The notes beneath the pieces are model-generated. The model saw nothing but the letters and a program-made list of their open reading frames with translations. It was not told the origin of the DNA and did no database searches. The position numbers were made by a program, and so were the translations under genes. DNA of 64,000 nucleotides, from contig JAYPVI010000003.1 of the NCBI GenBank assembly GCA_038134525.1, positions 212,975 to 276,974 of the forward strand, given 5' to 3'. The DNA is from GCA-002727735 sp038134525. Its GTDB lineage: Bacteria; Bacteroidota; Bacteroidia; Flavobacteriales_D; Parvicellaceae. Numbering within the stretch: the first letter of the stretch is position 1; the number at the start of each line of letters is the position of its first letter. This document shows positions 42,903 through 53,000 of this stretch, piece by piece.

Positions 42903-43764
42903 CGGTTTCTAATACAATTTGATAGTGATCGGCTAAGTCCATCTTCGCACCTTTGTAAGATAGAGTAGGCCTTAAAATATATTGTTTGTATGGTTGGTGA
43001 TGATCATTTTCATTATAAAAAATAAAATCAACCCAAGATCTAACTCCCATTTGGTTCCATGTATTGTATTCATCGAAGGTATATGGTCTATCATCATCAA
43101 GCGAAAAGTTAGATAAACCAAATTCTTTCACCATTTTTTTATAATCTTCATGATCCTTAGAAGTGTTAAAGTCCCCAAGCAAGTAAAGTGGAACACTATC
43201 TTTTAGAAAGGGAGTCAAGATTTCATTTCTCGTTATTTCATATTGCATATGTCTCGATTCTTGACTTTTTGAATCCAAGTGTGTACCTCCAACTAACAAG
43301 GTTTTATTTCCAATTTTAACTTGCACTAAAACACAAGATTTTTGAGCCACATTGTCTAATTTTTTAGAAGTCTTAAAAATTATATTTTTTAAAAATGTTA
43401 AAGGATGTTTAGATAAAATCATGACACCACTAGATAATTTCCATGTCAAACCTTCTTTTATGGGCAGTTGTTGATATGGGTAATTTACTTTGAGACCCTT
43501 TGAAATTTCTTTTTGAATAGATTTATCAAACACCTCTTGTAATACGATTAAATCAAAATCAGCTGCATTGAGGTATTGAATAATTTTAGGCGATCTTATG
43601 CTTTGTTTTTTTCTGGCAAGCTTGGTAAAGGGTTGATACACTTTGGGAAGCATTTGTATGTTCCATGAGACAATGGTTAAACTATCGCCACTTTGTTGAG
43701 CTGATAATGAAATAAAGATACCCAGCAGTAGAAAAAGTAAAATTGAAACTTTATTTCTGATCAT
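42892..43764 (-). CDS. Exported endonuclease/exonuclease/phosphatase-family protein (sphingomyelinase-like)
   Basis: 290 residues with a signal peptide (SLSAQQ). The fold marks are VSWNIQMLP (Asn/metal), LIVLQEVFD (catalytic Glu), VGGTHLDSKSQ, LYLLGDFNTS (Asp/Asn) and a C-terminal LADHYQIVLET (Asp-His). This layout matches secreted DNase I/sphingomyelinase C-type hydrolases that cut phosphodiesters. The substrate (lipid head group, nucleic acid or inositol phosphate) cannot be assigned. Convergent with the Ste24 gene and 30 bases from the divergent lipoprotein gene at 43795, whose promoter must lie between. Confidence 0.9.
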   Translation of the reverse strand: MIRNKVSILLFLLLGIFISLSAQQSGDSLTIVSWNIQMLPKVYQPFTKLARKKQSIRSPKIIQYLNAADFDLIVLQEVFDKSIQKEISKGLKVNYPYQQLPIKEGLTWKLSSGVMILSKHPLTFLKNIIFKTSKKLDNVAQKSCVLVQVKIGNKTLLVGGTHLDSKSQESRHMQYEITRNEILTPFLKDSVPLYLLGDFNTSKDHEDYKKMVKEFGLSNFSLDDDRPYTFDEYNTWNQMGVRSWVDFIFYNENDHHQPYKQYILRPTLSYKGAKMDLADHYQIVLETVIY

Positions 43765-43794
43765 CCGTTACAATAAGAAATTAAACTATTTGTC

Positions 43795-44217
43795 ATGAAA
43801 AAAATTTTAATTGCAACATTAGCAATTATTTTATTAATTGCGTGTAGTAAAGAAAAAAAGGCACTCAAACATTTACCAGGTGAATGGGATATGATAGGAT
43901 GGGTTGTCGATTCTAGTGGTGTTGAAATTAATCTTTTTGATCAACTTCAATCCGATTCTTCATCAATGTCACTTTCAATAGATTTTAGTGATTGTAACGC
44001 TGGTGAAACATGCGAAGCTATTACGACTATCACGGTAAGTATTATGGGCATGGAAATTTCCATGCCAGATACGGCTACTTATTCTGTAAGTTCAGATGGC
44101 GAATACCTTCTATTGGATGGAGACACAAATGATATTATTGAATTAGGAAGTTCAAGCATGTCAATTGGTTATCAAGATTCAGATGGATACAATACAATGA
44201 GTTTCGAAAAAATGTAG
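43795..44217 (+). CDS. Small lipocalin-like lipoprotein
   Basis: 140 residues. Lipobox LLIAC (Cys about 17). The mature part starts LKHLPGEWDMIGWVVDSSGV and continues with alternating beta strands (SLSIDFSDCNAGETCEAITT, YLLLDGDTNDIIEL), like the Bacteroidota lipocalin-like group, with one cysteine pair. Role unknown. Followed by a strong terminator that it shares with the convergent 44261 gene. Confidence 0.75.
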   Translation: MKKILIATLAIILLIACSKEKKALKHLPGEWDMIGWVVDSSGVEINLFDQLQSDSSSMSLSIDFSDCNAGETCEAITTITVSIMGMEISMPDTATYSVSSDGEYLLLDGDTNDIIELGSSSMSIGYQDSDGYNTMSFEKM

Positions 44218-44236
44218 TTTAAATCTTAATCTATAT

Positions 44237-44262
44237 AAAAGCCCTTTTATGGGGCTTTTTTT
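44237..44262 (+). terminator. Bidirectional rho-independent terminator
   Basis: AAAAGCCC-CTTTTATG-GGGCTTTTTTT: an A-run before the stem and a T-run after it, placed between two convergent genes, so it can stop transcription from both sides. Confidence 0.85.
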
Positions 44263-45841
44263 ATTCTACAATGATTTTCCCATATTTAACTTCCCCCAAA
44301 TTAGAACTTATTTTGACAATATAAACAGAGGGAGTGCCATTATTGAAATCAAAAGAGAGGGGTTCTAAACCTGACTTCAATACTTTTTCTTGCTTAATTA
44401 CTTTCCCACTCAAATCAAAAAGGCTCACAATTAGCTCGTTTCCATTGAACAGGCTTAAATCTATCTTACAATAGCCATTAGAAGGATTAGGGAAAATGGA
44501 TAAATCCATATTCGTTTCAAGATGGAGATCACTGATATTAGTCATACCACTTTGCATTAGCGAATCTAGATCTAAATTTTCATCACCATTTTGATACAGT
44601 GTATATAGGTAATAAATCACAAACATTTCATCTGTGGTGTTGAAACCAGCACAAATGGTTTGAGGGGGAGTATTGGGATTATGCGGATTTCCTGCTGTAT
44701 TATCATAAGTTGCTGTTCCCACCACTTTAGTAGCGGGTGGGATTTTTAACATTTTAGGGAAACTATATGAACCTTGCCATTCAAAATCCCAATCCGGGAT
44801 ATTGATCAATTTAGCGGTGTCATTATTTGGTAGTACTGCATAGGTGCTTATTGATTTTCCTATCAAATGCATATGAGGAAAAACACCATACATAGATAAG
44901 CTCGGAGCAAAAAGAGGTACGGTAAATGAGCTAGTAATGGTTTTTTGTTGATTAGGCGGAACACAGAAATTGAAATTCACTAGAATAGGACTAATTTCAA
45001 TTTGCCTAAAGTTATTTAGTTGATCTGGATAGAAATAAAAATGAACTTTGGTACTGTCGGTAACACCAAGTGATCCAACTGGGTAATGCATGGCTAAAAT
45101 TACGTTACTCCCAGCAGGAAAGTCCATGCCAAATGCTAAGTTTTGATCGCCTGGATAGGCTATGACTCCAGACCCTGGGGCAAATTCACCCACCAAAAGG
45201 CCATCTAAAGGACCCATACAATTATTTTCCACACCTGGTGTTGAGTTTCCAGATGTGTCTAAGTAAACTAATACGTGGTGAACAATTTCGGGTACTCCTG
45301 GTTCTACTTCAACAGCTCTTATTTTTTTACCTGCTACTAATTGACTTGGAATAGTAAAACAGACATAATCATCATCCAAAAAGGCATTGCTTGTATAATG
45401 AGGTGCAGCTAGTGTTAAATCAGGTAAGCCAAGTTGAGGTCCATTGGTGTTGTAAGTGGGAGGCGTTGGTGCTAAATTAGGGTCTCCTTCATTGGCACCA
45501 TTATTGACCCAATCATCAATGAGCGTAATTTCTTGATTAGAAAGTATGCGTTCATGTCTAAAACGAGTATAATTGGTATCAGGTGGCCAGGGTGGCATTT
45601 CACCATTTAGCACAGAAGATTGAATGGCAAATCGCATATTGTATGCATCTTGATAGTCAATTAGTGAAAAGGGCCCTACACCACCATTATGATGACATCC
45701 AGTGCAGTTGGCATAAAAAATGGGAGCAATATGTTGGCTAAAGTTAGTTGAACTAACAACACTTGATGAACTAGTGCTTTTAACGATAAATGAACTTAGG
45801 ATAAAGGAAACGATAGAGATTAACAGTAGAATTCTTTTCAT
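44261..45841 (-). CDS. T9SS-secreted cytochrome c plus copper type II monooxygenase-like protein
   Basis: 526 residues from ATG 45841 (five codons inside the longest frame; this gives a normal signal peptide). Near the N-terminus there is one haem c site, CTGCHH (C46, C49, H50) in FYANCTGCHHNGGVGPFSLI. Residues about 150-420 resemble the Cu type II ascorbate-dependent monooxygenase (PHM/DBM) fold: EIVHHVLVYLD, NVILAMHYPVG, FPHMHLIGKSISTYA supply His/Met-type copper ligands. The end is a T9SS type A sorting domain (SIFPNPSNGYCKI, LFDLSGKVI). Likely an exported redox enzyme; donor and substrate unknown. Convergent with 43795 and divergent from 45884. Confidence 0.88.
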   Translation of the reverse strand: MKRILLLISIVSFILSSFIVKSTSSSSVVSSTNFSQHIAPIFYANCTGCHHNGGVGPFSLIDYQDAYNMRFAIQSSVLNGEMPPWPPDTNYTRFRHERILSNQEITLIDDWVNNGANEGDPNLAPTPPTYNTNGPQLGLPDLTLAAPHYTSNAFLDDDYVCFTIPSQLVAGKKIRAVEVEPGVPEIVHHVLVYLDTSGNSTPGVENNCMGPLDGLLVGEFAPGSGVIAYPGDQNLAFGMDFPAGSNVILAMHYPVGSLGVTDSTKVHFYFYPDQLNNFRQIEISPILVNFNFCVPPNQQKTITSSFTVPLFAPSLSMYGVFPHMHLIGKSISTYAVLPNNDTAKLINIPDWDFEWQGSYSFPKMLKIPPATKVVGTATYDNTAGNPHNPNTPPQTICAGFNTTDEMFVIYYLYTLYQNGDENLDLDSLMQSGMTNISDLHLETNMDLSIFPNPSNGYCKIDLSLFNGNELIVSLFDLSGKVIKQEKVLKSGLEPLSFDFNNGTPSVYIVKISSNLGEVKYGKIIVE

Positions 45842-45883
45842 GTTATAAAAATACATAATAAATATTTCATATCTTTTAGAATC

Positions 45884-46882
45884 ATGATACGTAAAATATT
45901 TCTAATAAGTATGTTTAATTGGGCAGTACTTTTAACTGCTCAGATGTCAATTTCTTTCAATATTTTGTATCCTATCTATTGCAATGGGAATACTACTGAT
46001 GTTACTGCTGTAGCTTCTGGCGGAGCTCCTCCTTATTCCTATTCATGGTCCAACGGCTTTTCAGGTTCAAATGTAACTTTGTTTGCTGGTAATTATTCTT
46101 GTGTAGTGACTGATGCTAATGGATTAACCGTTACAGACTCCATTTCTCTTTCTGAGCCTCCACCTATGGTGGTGAATTACATCATTGATACATCAAACAA
46201 TGTGGAATATCAATTACAAGGGGGGACGTCACCTTATACCGTTAGTATTTATGACGGCTTATCATCCAATTTGTTAAATTCTGCCAATTTTGCCTCAAGT
46301 CACATTTTCCAAAATATCCCGTGTGGGGTTCAAATTTACGAGGCGAGTGATTCAAACAACTGCTTTCAGTTATGTAACAACAACACCAATTGTGAGTTAG
46401 TTGTGCCTATTCCATTTTCTAATACCATAAATAATAATTCACCTACTTTAACTTCAGATGTTCAAGGGGCTACCTACCAATGGTTAGATTGCAATAACAA
46501 TTACTCACCCATTTCTGGGGAGACGAATCAAAGCTACATTTCAGTTGTAAATGGAGATTATGCAGTTGAAGTGACCAAATTTAACTGTACTAATATATCT
46601 CCCTGCGAAAGCGTAAATAACGTTGGAATCAATATCAATAACGAGATTAATTACGTTTTATATCCTAATCCAAATGATGGAAGTTTTACTTTGGAGAGAT
46701 CTTCTGGTAATGATCAAACTGAAATTATGATATATGATTTATCAGGGAAAAGTGTTTTTTCAGCCTCATGGAAAAGTGGGGATAAAAAAAATATAGAATG
46801 TAATCTTTCAAGTGGTTATTACCACATGCATATAATTAATTCAAACAAAGTAGAAGAGGTCAGGGAGATTATAATTCAATAA
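45884..46882 (+). CDS. T9SS type A secreted protein with SprB-like repeat and Ig-like modules
   Basis: 332 residues. Signal peptide ends near LLTAQ. Residues about 35-85 match the SprB repeat (GGAPPYSYSWSNGFSG, YSCVVTDANGLTVTDSISLS). About 160-235 is an Ig-like segment with cysteines (GATYQWLDCNNNYSPISGET). The C-terminal 75 residues are a T9SS type A sorting domain (YPNPNDGSFTLE, IYDLSGKSVF). Probably a surface or extracellular protein. Monocistronic, divergent from the 44261 gene; TATCTTTT at about 45869 may be its -7 element. Confidence 0.85.
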   Translation: MIRKIFLISMFNWAVLLTAQMSISFNILYPIYCNGNTTDVTAVASGGAPPYSYSWSNGFSGSNVTLFAGNYSCVVTDANGLTVTDSISLSEPPPMVVNYIIDTSNNVEYQLQGGTSPYTVSIYDGLSSNLLNSANFASSHIFQNIPCGVQIYEASDSNNCFQLCNNNTNCELVVPIPFSNTINNNSPTLTSDVQGATYQWLDCNNNYSPISGETNQSYISVVNGDYAVEVTKFNCTNISPCESVNNVGININNEINYVLYPNPNDGSFTLERSSGNDQTEIMIYDLSGKSVFSASWKSGDKKNIECNLSSGYYHMHIINSNKVEEVREIIIQ

Positions 46883-46968
46883 AAGTGAGGCCTCGATTGT
46901 CCTTTTACTGGTTAATACTTTTTTTGTAATATTATATCCATTAATCACTCATTTTTAAATTTATAAAT

Positions 46969-47907
46969 ATGCAGACTAAAAAAGCATTTGTAATTTCTAT
47001 TCTATGTTTAACTATTTCTTGTGCTAAAAACGGGTTAATACAACACACTGAAGGAGAAGGGTTGATTTACGAATGTGAATTTAAAGACGGTAAGAAACAT
47101 GGGGAATTTAAACGATACGTAGATCCCACCAACCATAGATATAAAAATAGAACAACCATAAAAAGAACTTTTGAAAATGGACGGATAGTGGGTCCAGAAA
47201 TTCGATTAATTCCAGGCAAGGAGGAATATGAGGAAATAGAGTATGTAGAATACATTGATGAATTCACTTGTTATCCATCGGAGTGGTGGTATGATGATCG
47301 TTTTTGGATCACAAAATCAGTAACCCTTAAACGGAATAATAATAATCTTATTAAAATGGTATATAATACAGACTCCATTATTAAGTACATTAAAAAAGAG
47401 AATAAAAATGGCTATATATGGGGATGTGACTGGGGGGGACCCACCTTTGAAAGTTTTACCGACTCTATTATTTTTGACACATCAATTTTAGAAAAAATTT
47501 ATTATACAAATACCTTAAAAGACAGTGCTGAAATTATACGAATACAAAACCGATTTGATAAAATTGGTTTAGAGAAGCCAATTTTGTTTCCAATTTGGAT
47601 TGCTCCTCGTCAATTTGAAAAAGGCACATTTTTATTTAATACTTATACACTAGAACTATTAGATAATAGAGATACAAGAAAAAATGACACAACCATTCAA
47701 TATGCAATTGAATCTAAAACGAATGATTTTAAAAAAATATATCCTATATCATTATTTCGTCAACGTAATGAACCAATTCACGGGTTATGGGTGTTTGATG
47801 GTGAATGTAAAACTTACGATCAAGAAGGAAAGTTAATTGAAAAAGTAAAATATACTAATGGCCATTTATCTAGGCAAAATTCAGTTTTTGCGCTTAATGG
47901 ATATTAA
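46969..47907 (+). CDS. MORN-like lipoprotein of unknown function
   Basis: 312 residues. Lipobox TISC (Cys about 18). Near the N-terminus LIYECEFKDGKKHGEFKRY and TFENGRIVGPEIRLIPGKEE are MORN/YwqK-like strands, and a matching strand returns near the C-terminus (CKTYDQEGKLIEKVKYTNGH). The 200 residues between are beta-rich, with ILFPIWIAPRQFEKGTFLFN. No enzyme motif. Third exported MORN-type protein of the window. No partner gene; the tRNA-Cys lies downstream on the other strand. Confidence 0.65.
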   Translation: MQTKKAFVISILCLTISCAKNGLIQHTEGEGLIYECEFKDGKKHGEFKRYVDPTNHRYKNRTTIKRTFENGRIVGPEIRLIPGKEEYEEIEYVEYIDEFTCYPSEWWYDDRFWITKSVTLKRNNNNLIKMVYNTDSIIKYIKKENKNGYIWGCDWGGPTFESFTDSIIFDTSILEKIYYTNTLKDSAEIIRIQNRFDKIGLEKPILFPIWIAPRQFEKGTFLFNTYTLELLDNRDTRKNDTTIQYAIESKTNDFKKIYPISLFRQRNEPIHGLWVFDGECKTYDQEGKLIEKVKYTNGHLSRQNSVFALNGY

Positions 47908-47994
47908 AAGGCAATTGTAAACATCAATTTACTACAACATTTTCATTTCAAATGTGTTAGAAACGATCAGAAATATGATAATTTAATAAAAATG

Positions 47995-48065
47995 AGGTCT
48001 CGATCGGATTCGAACCGATGTAGATGGTTTTGCAGACCACTGCCTAGCCACTCGGCCACGAGACC
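47995..48065 (-). tRNA. tRNA-Cys (anticodon GCA)
   Basis: Minus strand: acceptor GGTCTCG pairs with CGAGACC, anticodon loop CTGCAAA on the stem GTGGT/ACCAT reads GCA, T-arm ATCGG-TTCGAAT-CCGAT, discriminator T as required for Cys. CCA is not encoded. 71 bases. No clear terminator follows. Confidence 0.95.
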
Positions 48066-48113
48066 TTAATTCAAAGAAGGAACAAAATTACAATTTCCGA
48101 TTAAATAAACAAT

Positions 48114-48464
48114 TTATTCTTCTACGATCACAGAAACATAATTCACATCCCCATCAATAGGGGGATTAATTTTTTTAATCTTCACTAAACACTTTTCTAC
48201 AGTAGTAAATTGGGATTTTAGTTGGTTAATGATGTTGTAGGCAACGGTTTCAATCAATTTAAACGGTAATGCCATTTCATGTACTACAATGTTTTTTACA
48301 TCAACATAGTCTACTGTTTTTGTGAGGTTGTCTTCTAAAGCAGCGGATCTAAAGTCACAAAACACATCGACATCAACTATGTAGTTTCCTCCGATTACTT
48401 TTTCTTCTTCCAAACAACCGTGATAGGAATATGTTCTAATGCCATGTACTTGAACTACATTCAT
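48114..48464 (-). CDS. folB: Dihydroneopterin aldolase
   Basis: 116 residues, normal length. Family marks are VHGIRTYSYHGCLEEEKVIG (the conserved GxxxHG with the substrate Tyr), the DVDVFCDF strand, KTVDYVDVKNIV, and FKLIETVAYNIINQL (catalytic-region Glu), with KIKKINPPIDGDVNYVSV near the end. FolB cleaves dihydroneopterin to 6-hydroxymethyl-dihydropterin in folate synthesis. Its ATG overlaps the gltX stop by four bases, so it is expressed from the gltX promoter. Confidence 0.95.
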   Translation of the reverse strand: MNVVQVHGIRTYSYHGCLEEEKVIGGNYIVDVDVFCDFRSAALEDNLTKTVDYVDVKNIVVHEMALPFKLIETVAYNIINQLKSQFTTVEKCLVKIKKINPPIDGDVNYVSVIVEE

Positions 48465-50008
48465 TGCACCTGCTTTTTATTTTCATATAGGGAGGTGAAA
48501 AATTTAATTTTATTTTGATATCGATTCATTACCTCATCTTTTCCTAATAAAGAAGCAATGGCAAAAACAGATGGCCCCATCCCTTTGCCTGTTAAAATAA
48601 GTCTCATACAGGGTAGAACATCTCCCATTCCCAATTCATTTTCAGTAATGTATGCTTTAAATGTATGCTCAATATTTTCAGTTGAAAAATCCTCAATTAG
48701 ATTTATTTTTTCGAATAACCTTTCCATGATAGAACTGGAGTTTTCCTTCCATTTTTTTCTAAATGTTTTTTCATCATAGTCAGCAGGGGACTCAAAGAAA
48801 TACTTTTCTGAAAGTAACTCATTTGCAAATGTTGCTCTTTCTTTCATTAATTCAATTACCCCTTCTAAGTAACTATCGCATACATCATAATCAATGGTAC
48901 CTTTTATTTCATTTACAAGCGTTTCATTTGGTCTTAACCTTAAATGTTGTTGGTTATACCATTTGGTTTTTTCTGGATCAAATTTCGCCCCACTTTTCCC
49001 TACTCTTTCAAGTGAAAAATCTTGAATCAGCTCATCAACACGGTACAATTCTTTGGATGTGCCTGGATTCCAACCAAGGAATGCTAGCATGTTTATAAAT
49101 GATTCAGGATAGTATCCTTTTTCCCTGTATCCAGATGAAACTTCTTTAGTTGAGGGATCTTCCCATTGTAGTGGGAAAACAGGGAACCCTAGTCGGTCAC
49201 CGTCTCTTTTACTTAGTTTTCCATTTCCATCAGGCTTTAGAATAAGGGGTAGATGTCCAAATTTGGGCATAACATCTTCCCATCCTAAGTATTGGTATAA
49301 CAATACATGTAGTGGGGCTGAAGGAAGCCATTCCTCTCCTCTGATTACATGAGAAATTTGCATTAAATAGTCATCTACCACATTTGCCAAATGATAAGTA
49401 GGCATCCCATCACCTTTGAAAATCACTTTGTCATCAATATTATTGGTATTCACAATAACCCAACCCCTAATTTCATCATAAAATCGAACATCATGATTTC
49501 TTGGCATCTTAATTCGAATGGTATAAGGGTCCCCACTTTTAATTTTTTCTTTTACTTCATCCTCTGATAAAGTAAGCGAGTTTTTCATGGAATTTCGAGT
49601 AATAGAGTTGTATTGCCAATTGGGCATTTTTGCCTTTTTAGCCATTTCTCGCATTTTCTCTAAATCTTCTGCCGAATCAAAGGCAAAATAAGCATGTCCT
49701 TTTTCAATTAACTTATCTGCATATTGCTTATATAAGTGTTTTCGTTCAGATTGTCGGTAAGGACCATATTCACCATTAATTCCAGGTCCTTCGTCAATAG
49801 TTAATCCACACCAGTTTAATGAATCAATAATGTAGTTTTCAGCTCCTTCAACATATCTTGTTTGGTCTGTATCTTCTATCCTAAGAATAAATTTACCTTG
49901 ATTTTTTTTGGCAAATAGATAATTGTATAAAGCGGTTCTTACACCCCCCATATGAAGTGGCCCCGTTGGGCTAGGTGCGAACCTGACTCTTGTTTCTTTA
50001 ACACTCAT
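48461..50008 (-). CDS. gltX: Glutamyl-tRNA synthetase
   Basis: 515 residues. HIGH-type motif in APSPTGPLHMGGVRTALYNY (about 11-30) and KMSKS-type motif KLSKRDGD (about 265-272). The ILRIEDTDQTRYVEGAE segment, PTYHLANVVDDYLMQISHVI and WLPSAPLHVLLYQYLGW are typical of class I GluRS. It charges tRNA-Glu (and tRNA-Gln for the amidation pathway where GlnRS is missing). The promoter -7 box is at 50025-50032; folB follows with an ATGA overlap. Confidence 0.98.
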   Translation of the reverse strand: MSVKETRVRFAPSPTGPLHMGGVRTALYNYLFAKKNQGKFILRIEDTDQTRYVEGAENYIIDSLNWCGLTIDEGPGINGEYGPYRQSERKHLYKQYADKLIEKGHAYFAFDSAEDLEKMREMAKKAKMPNWQYNSITRNSMKNSLTLSEDEVKEKIKSGDPYTIRIKMPRNHDVRFYDEIRGWVIVNTNNIDDKVIFKGDGMPTYHLANVVDDYLMQISHVIRGEEWLPSAPLHVLLYQYLGWEDVMPKFGHLPLILKPDGNGKLSKRDGDRLGFPVFPLQWEDPSTKEVSSGYREKGYYPESFINMLAFLGWNPGTSKELYRVDELIQDFSLERVGKSGAKFDPEKTKWYNQQHLRLRPNETLVNEIKGTIDYDVCDSYLEGVIELMKERATFANELLSEKYFFESPADYDEKTFRKKWKENSSSIMERLFEKINLIEDFSTENIEHTFKAYITENELGMGDVLPCMRLILTGKGMGPSVFAIASLLGKDEVMNRYQNKIKFFTSLYENKKQVQ

Positions 50009-50024
50009 CCCAATAAAATTTTTG

Positions 50025-50032
50025 CAAATATA
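50025..50032 (-). promoter_or_regulatory. -7 element (TATATTTG) of gltX-folB
   Basis: Perfect TAnnTTTG on the minus strand, 16 bases before the gltX ATG. No distinct TTTG is seen at -33. Confidence 0.55.
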
Positions 50033-50057
50033 TTTTTTATAAGAATAAAAAAGGAAT

Positions 50058-53000
50058 TTATTCTTTTAGATCATTGATTTGAAATTCACATCTACGGTTT
50101 TCTCTGTGTTCAGCTTCCGTACAATCTTCATCTTGATAACAATTATTAACGTAATTGGTTCCACCCATAGGAAAATTAAAGGTGCGTTTCGTGCTAACTC
50201 CCTTATAGGATAAATAGACTCTAACTTTCTGGGCTCTATTCTTGCTCAATTTTAAATTGTAATCTTGAGTTCCTCTACAATCAGTGTATCCATAAATATT
50301 ACAAGTTCGAGTTTTGTTTATTCTCAACCACCTTGCTAATTTATCCAATTGTTCTTTTGAATGCGGGGTGATTTCGTGACTATCAAATTCAAAATATATT
50401 GGCTCAATCATAAAATCAGACTTTGTAAGGGATAAGTCATAATCTCTAGAAAGATCAATAATTTTGGGAACTACTTCACCTATTTTTACTGTGATTGTTT
50501 TGGGAAAGTAATTGTCTTTTTCTAGTTTAATGTAGTTGGTTGAATTTTTCTTAATGGACATTTCAAATAATCCCTGGTCATTGGAGTAGGTGATGTTTTT
50601 TAAATTTGTAGTAGAATCAGTTAAGGTGATTTTAACAAAACTGAGCGGTTCTTTATTTTCCGCATCAATTACCAATCCAAATGTTGGGGTTCCCTTAATA
50701 TTCAACTTAAGAACGATATCGTTGTTTTTCTTCCAAAACACGCCAGTATGAATATTTTCAACAGCTTCTAAATCTCCCTCACTTGCATAAAGTTCGTAAT
50801 CAGTGTCTGTTTTTAATTCAAAGTAGAATCGACCTAAGCTATCTGTAACTGTTTCTGCTTCAATTTTACCATTTCTGTCTATTAAATCTACTGTAATGTT
50901 TTTCGCAACACTATCATTAGAATAAATAACGACACCATGCGCATCTGTAAATATTCGGTGTAAAATAATATCATGTAAATCGGCTGTATTAAAATTAGAA
51001 TCAATGTTTACTGTTGTAGTTCCTTTCAATTTTCTTTTTGTTCCATCCATATAGAGTAATGAATCGTTAAATAATGGGAATTGAAAAAAACCATTTTTAT
51101 CGGAGTAAACTGTCAAATACTTTGAATCAAAACCACTTTCAACAGCTACAGCCACTTCATCAATAATCTTACTAGTGTCTTTGAAATAGGTATATCCTTG
51201 AACTGTAATGTGACTTTCTAGGTATAGATCTTTATTCTGTACACTTCCCCAATGCTCATTTACATTTAACAGAGTGTCTTTTGCCATCCCATAATTAGTT
51301 GCAATAAGCCTATAGCTATTCATAGCTGTCATAGAAAGTTCGTAGTACCCATCTTTTTTAGTTGTTATACGTTCTACTTCTACGTTGTTGGAATCCAAAA
51401 GTCTTACAACTGCGTTATCAGATGGAAGGCCATTTGTGTCATAAACAATCCCATTAATTATAGCAGTATTATTAATGATTTTAATTTTCAATAAGGAATC
51501 AGTTTTGTAATTAGGTGTAATTTTTAGTTTTAGTGACCCTATTTTTCTCTCTTTTTGAGCTAAAATGAAAAAGTCTTCAAAACCTTTAGAGTCAATTTGA
51601 AAAAATCCATCTTCTCTTGAAAAAACGGTAGTTAAAAGCTCATCCTTACTATTCGAAAATTCTATTTTTGCTCCCTGTACCTTTGTATTGTTCTCGTCCA
51701 CCACGTAGCCTTGAATTGTTGTGGCTGAGTCTAAAAAAATATCCTTTTTTTCATTTCGGAATAACGTATAATCAGCATCTACTTGAATGCAACCAGACAT
51801 GCCCACTTTTGTTGCACAAACTTCATAAGAATCACCTCTTTGAAGTGAGAAACGATATTTTCCATTAATGGCTGTAGTTGTTTGGTTTAATTCATAGCTA
51901 TTTTTATTTAATAGACGAACAAAACTATTTTTTAAAACACTACTGTCTTTACGTGATTTTATATACCCTTTAACATAAGGCTCAATGGGGATCATATGAG
52001 CAAAATAAATATCTTCATCACCAGTTCCTTTAGACCTATCAGAATTTAAAATTGCTACACTTTCATCAAATGGATGTAAAATAAAGTGAATGTCATCGCC
52101 ACTAGAATTTATAGGGTATGGAAGGTGTGTAACGTAATTAACACTGTCGTCAACAATTTTACATTTAAAAATATCTGCCTTGCCGTAACCAGGCCACCCA
52201 TTAGATGAAAAAAACAAAATACTATCATCATAAATCCTAGGAGATTCTTCATTGAAAGGGGTGTTCACAAGTGGTCCCAGATTAATTGCACGCCCCCATC
52301 TTCCAGATTTTTTTTGATGTGACATGTAAATATCAGTACCTCCATATCCTCTCTTTTTATCACTAGCGAAATAAATTGTTTGGCCATCGTCAGTTACACT
52401 TACTTCTCCAGAACCAAAAGTGTTAGGTAAAAATAGTACTGGGATTTTCCTTCGTTTTATCAACTTTGGCTTCTTTTTATGATGTTTCCCTTTGAACATT
52501 AATGGGTTCATAGAGGTATTTGGATTCCAATTGTTTGTAACAGGGTGTCTTGTGTAAAACACTTGATCTTTTTTGAAACTTTGATCATAACTGGTTATAT
52601 TAAATCCTTTGTGCGTGACATATAATTGAGCACTATCATATGACTCTGCCGGAATGATGTTCCTGTAATCATTAAATAACATTGAAACATCAAGTGGCAT
52701 TTTGTAAAGAAATGTTCTTGGACTAATTACAGTTCCGTAGGCCAAAGATTTTTCTAACGTTTTTAAAAAATCTTTTTTCTCCTTAGGGCTTAATGAATCG
52801 TTGTTTTCAATTAAATTAATATTTCTACTATTGTAAATATCTTCATCTCCTTTTTCAATAATATAGTAGATCCCATCATCATAAAAAGAGGGTGAAAATT
52901 CTGCAGCAGGAGAGTTTAAAGACTCAAATTCAGCTAGTTTTTTAAAAAATTTAATGGTGTCCCATTTTTTCAAGGAATCAATAGATTGCATTAATAATTG

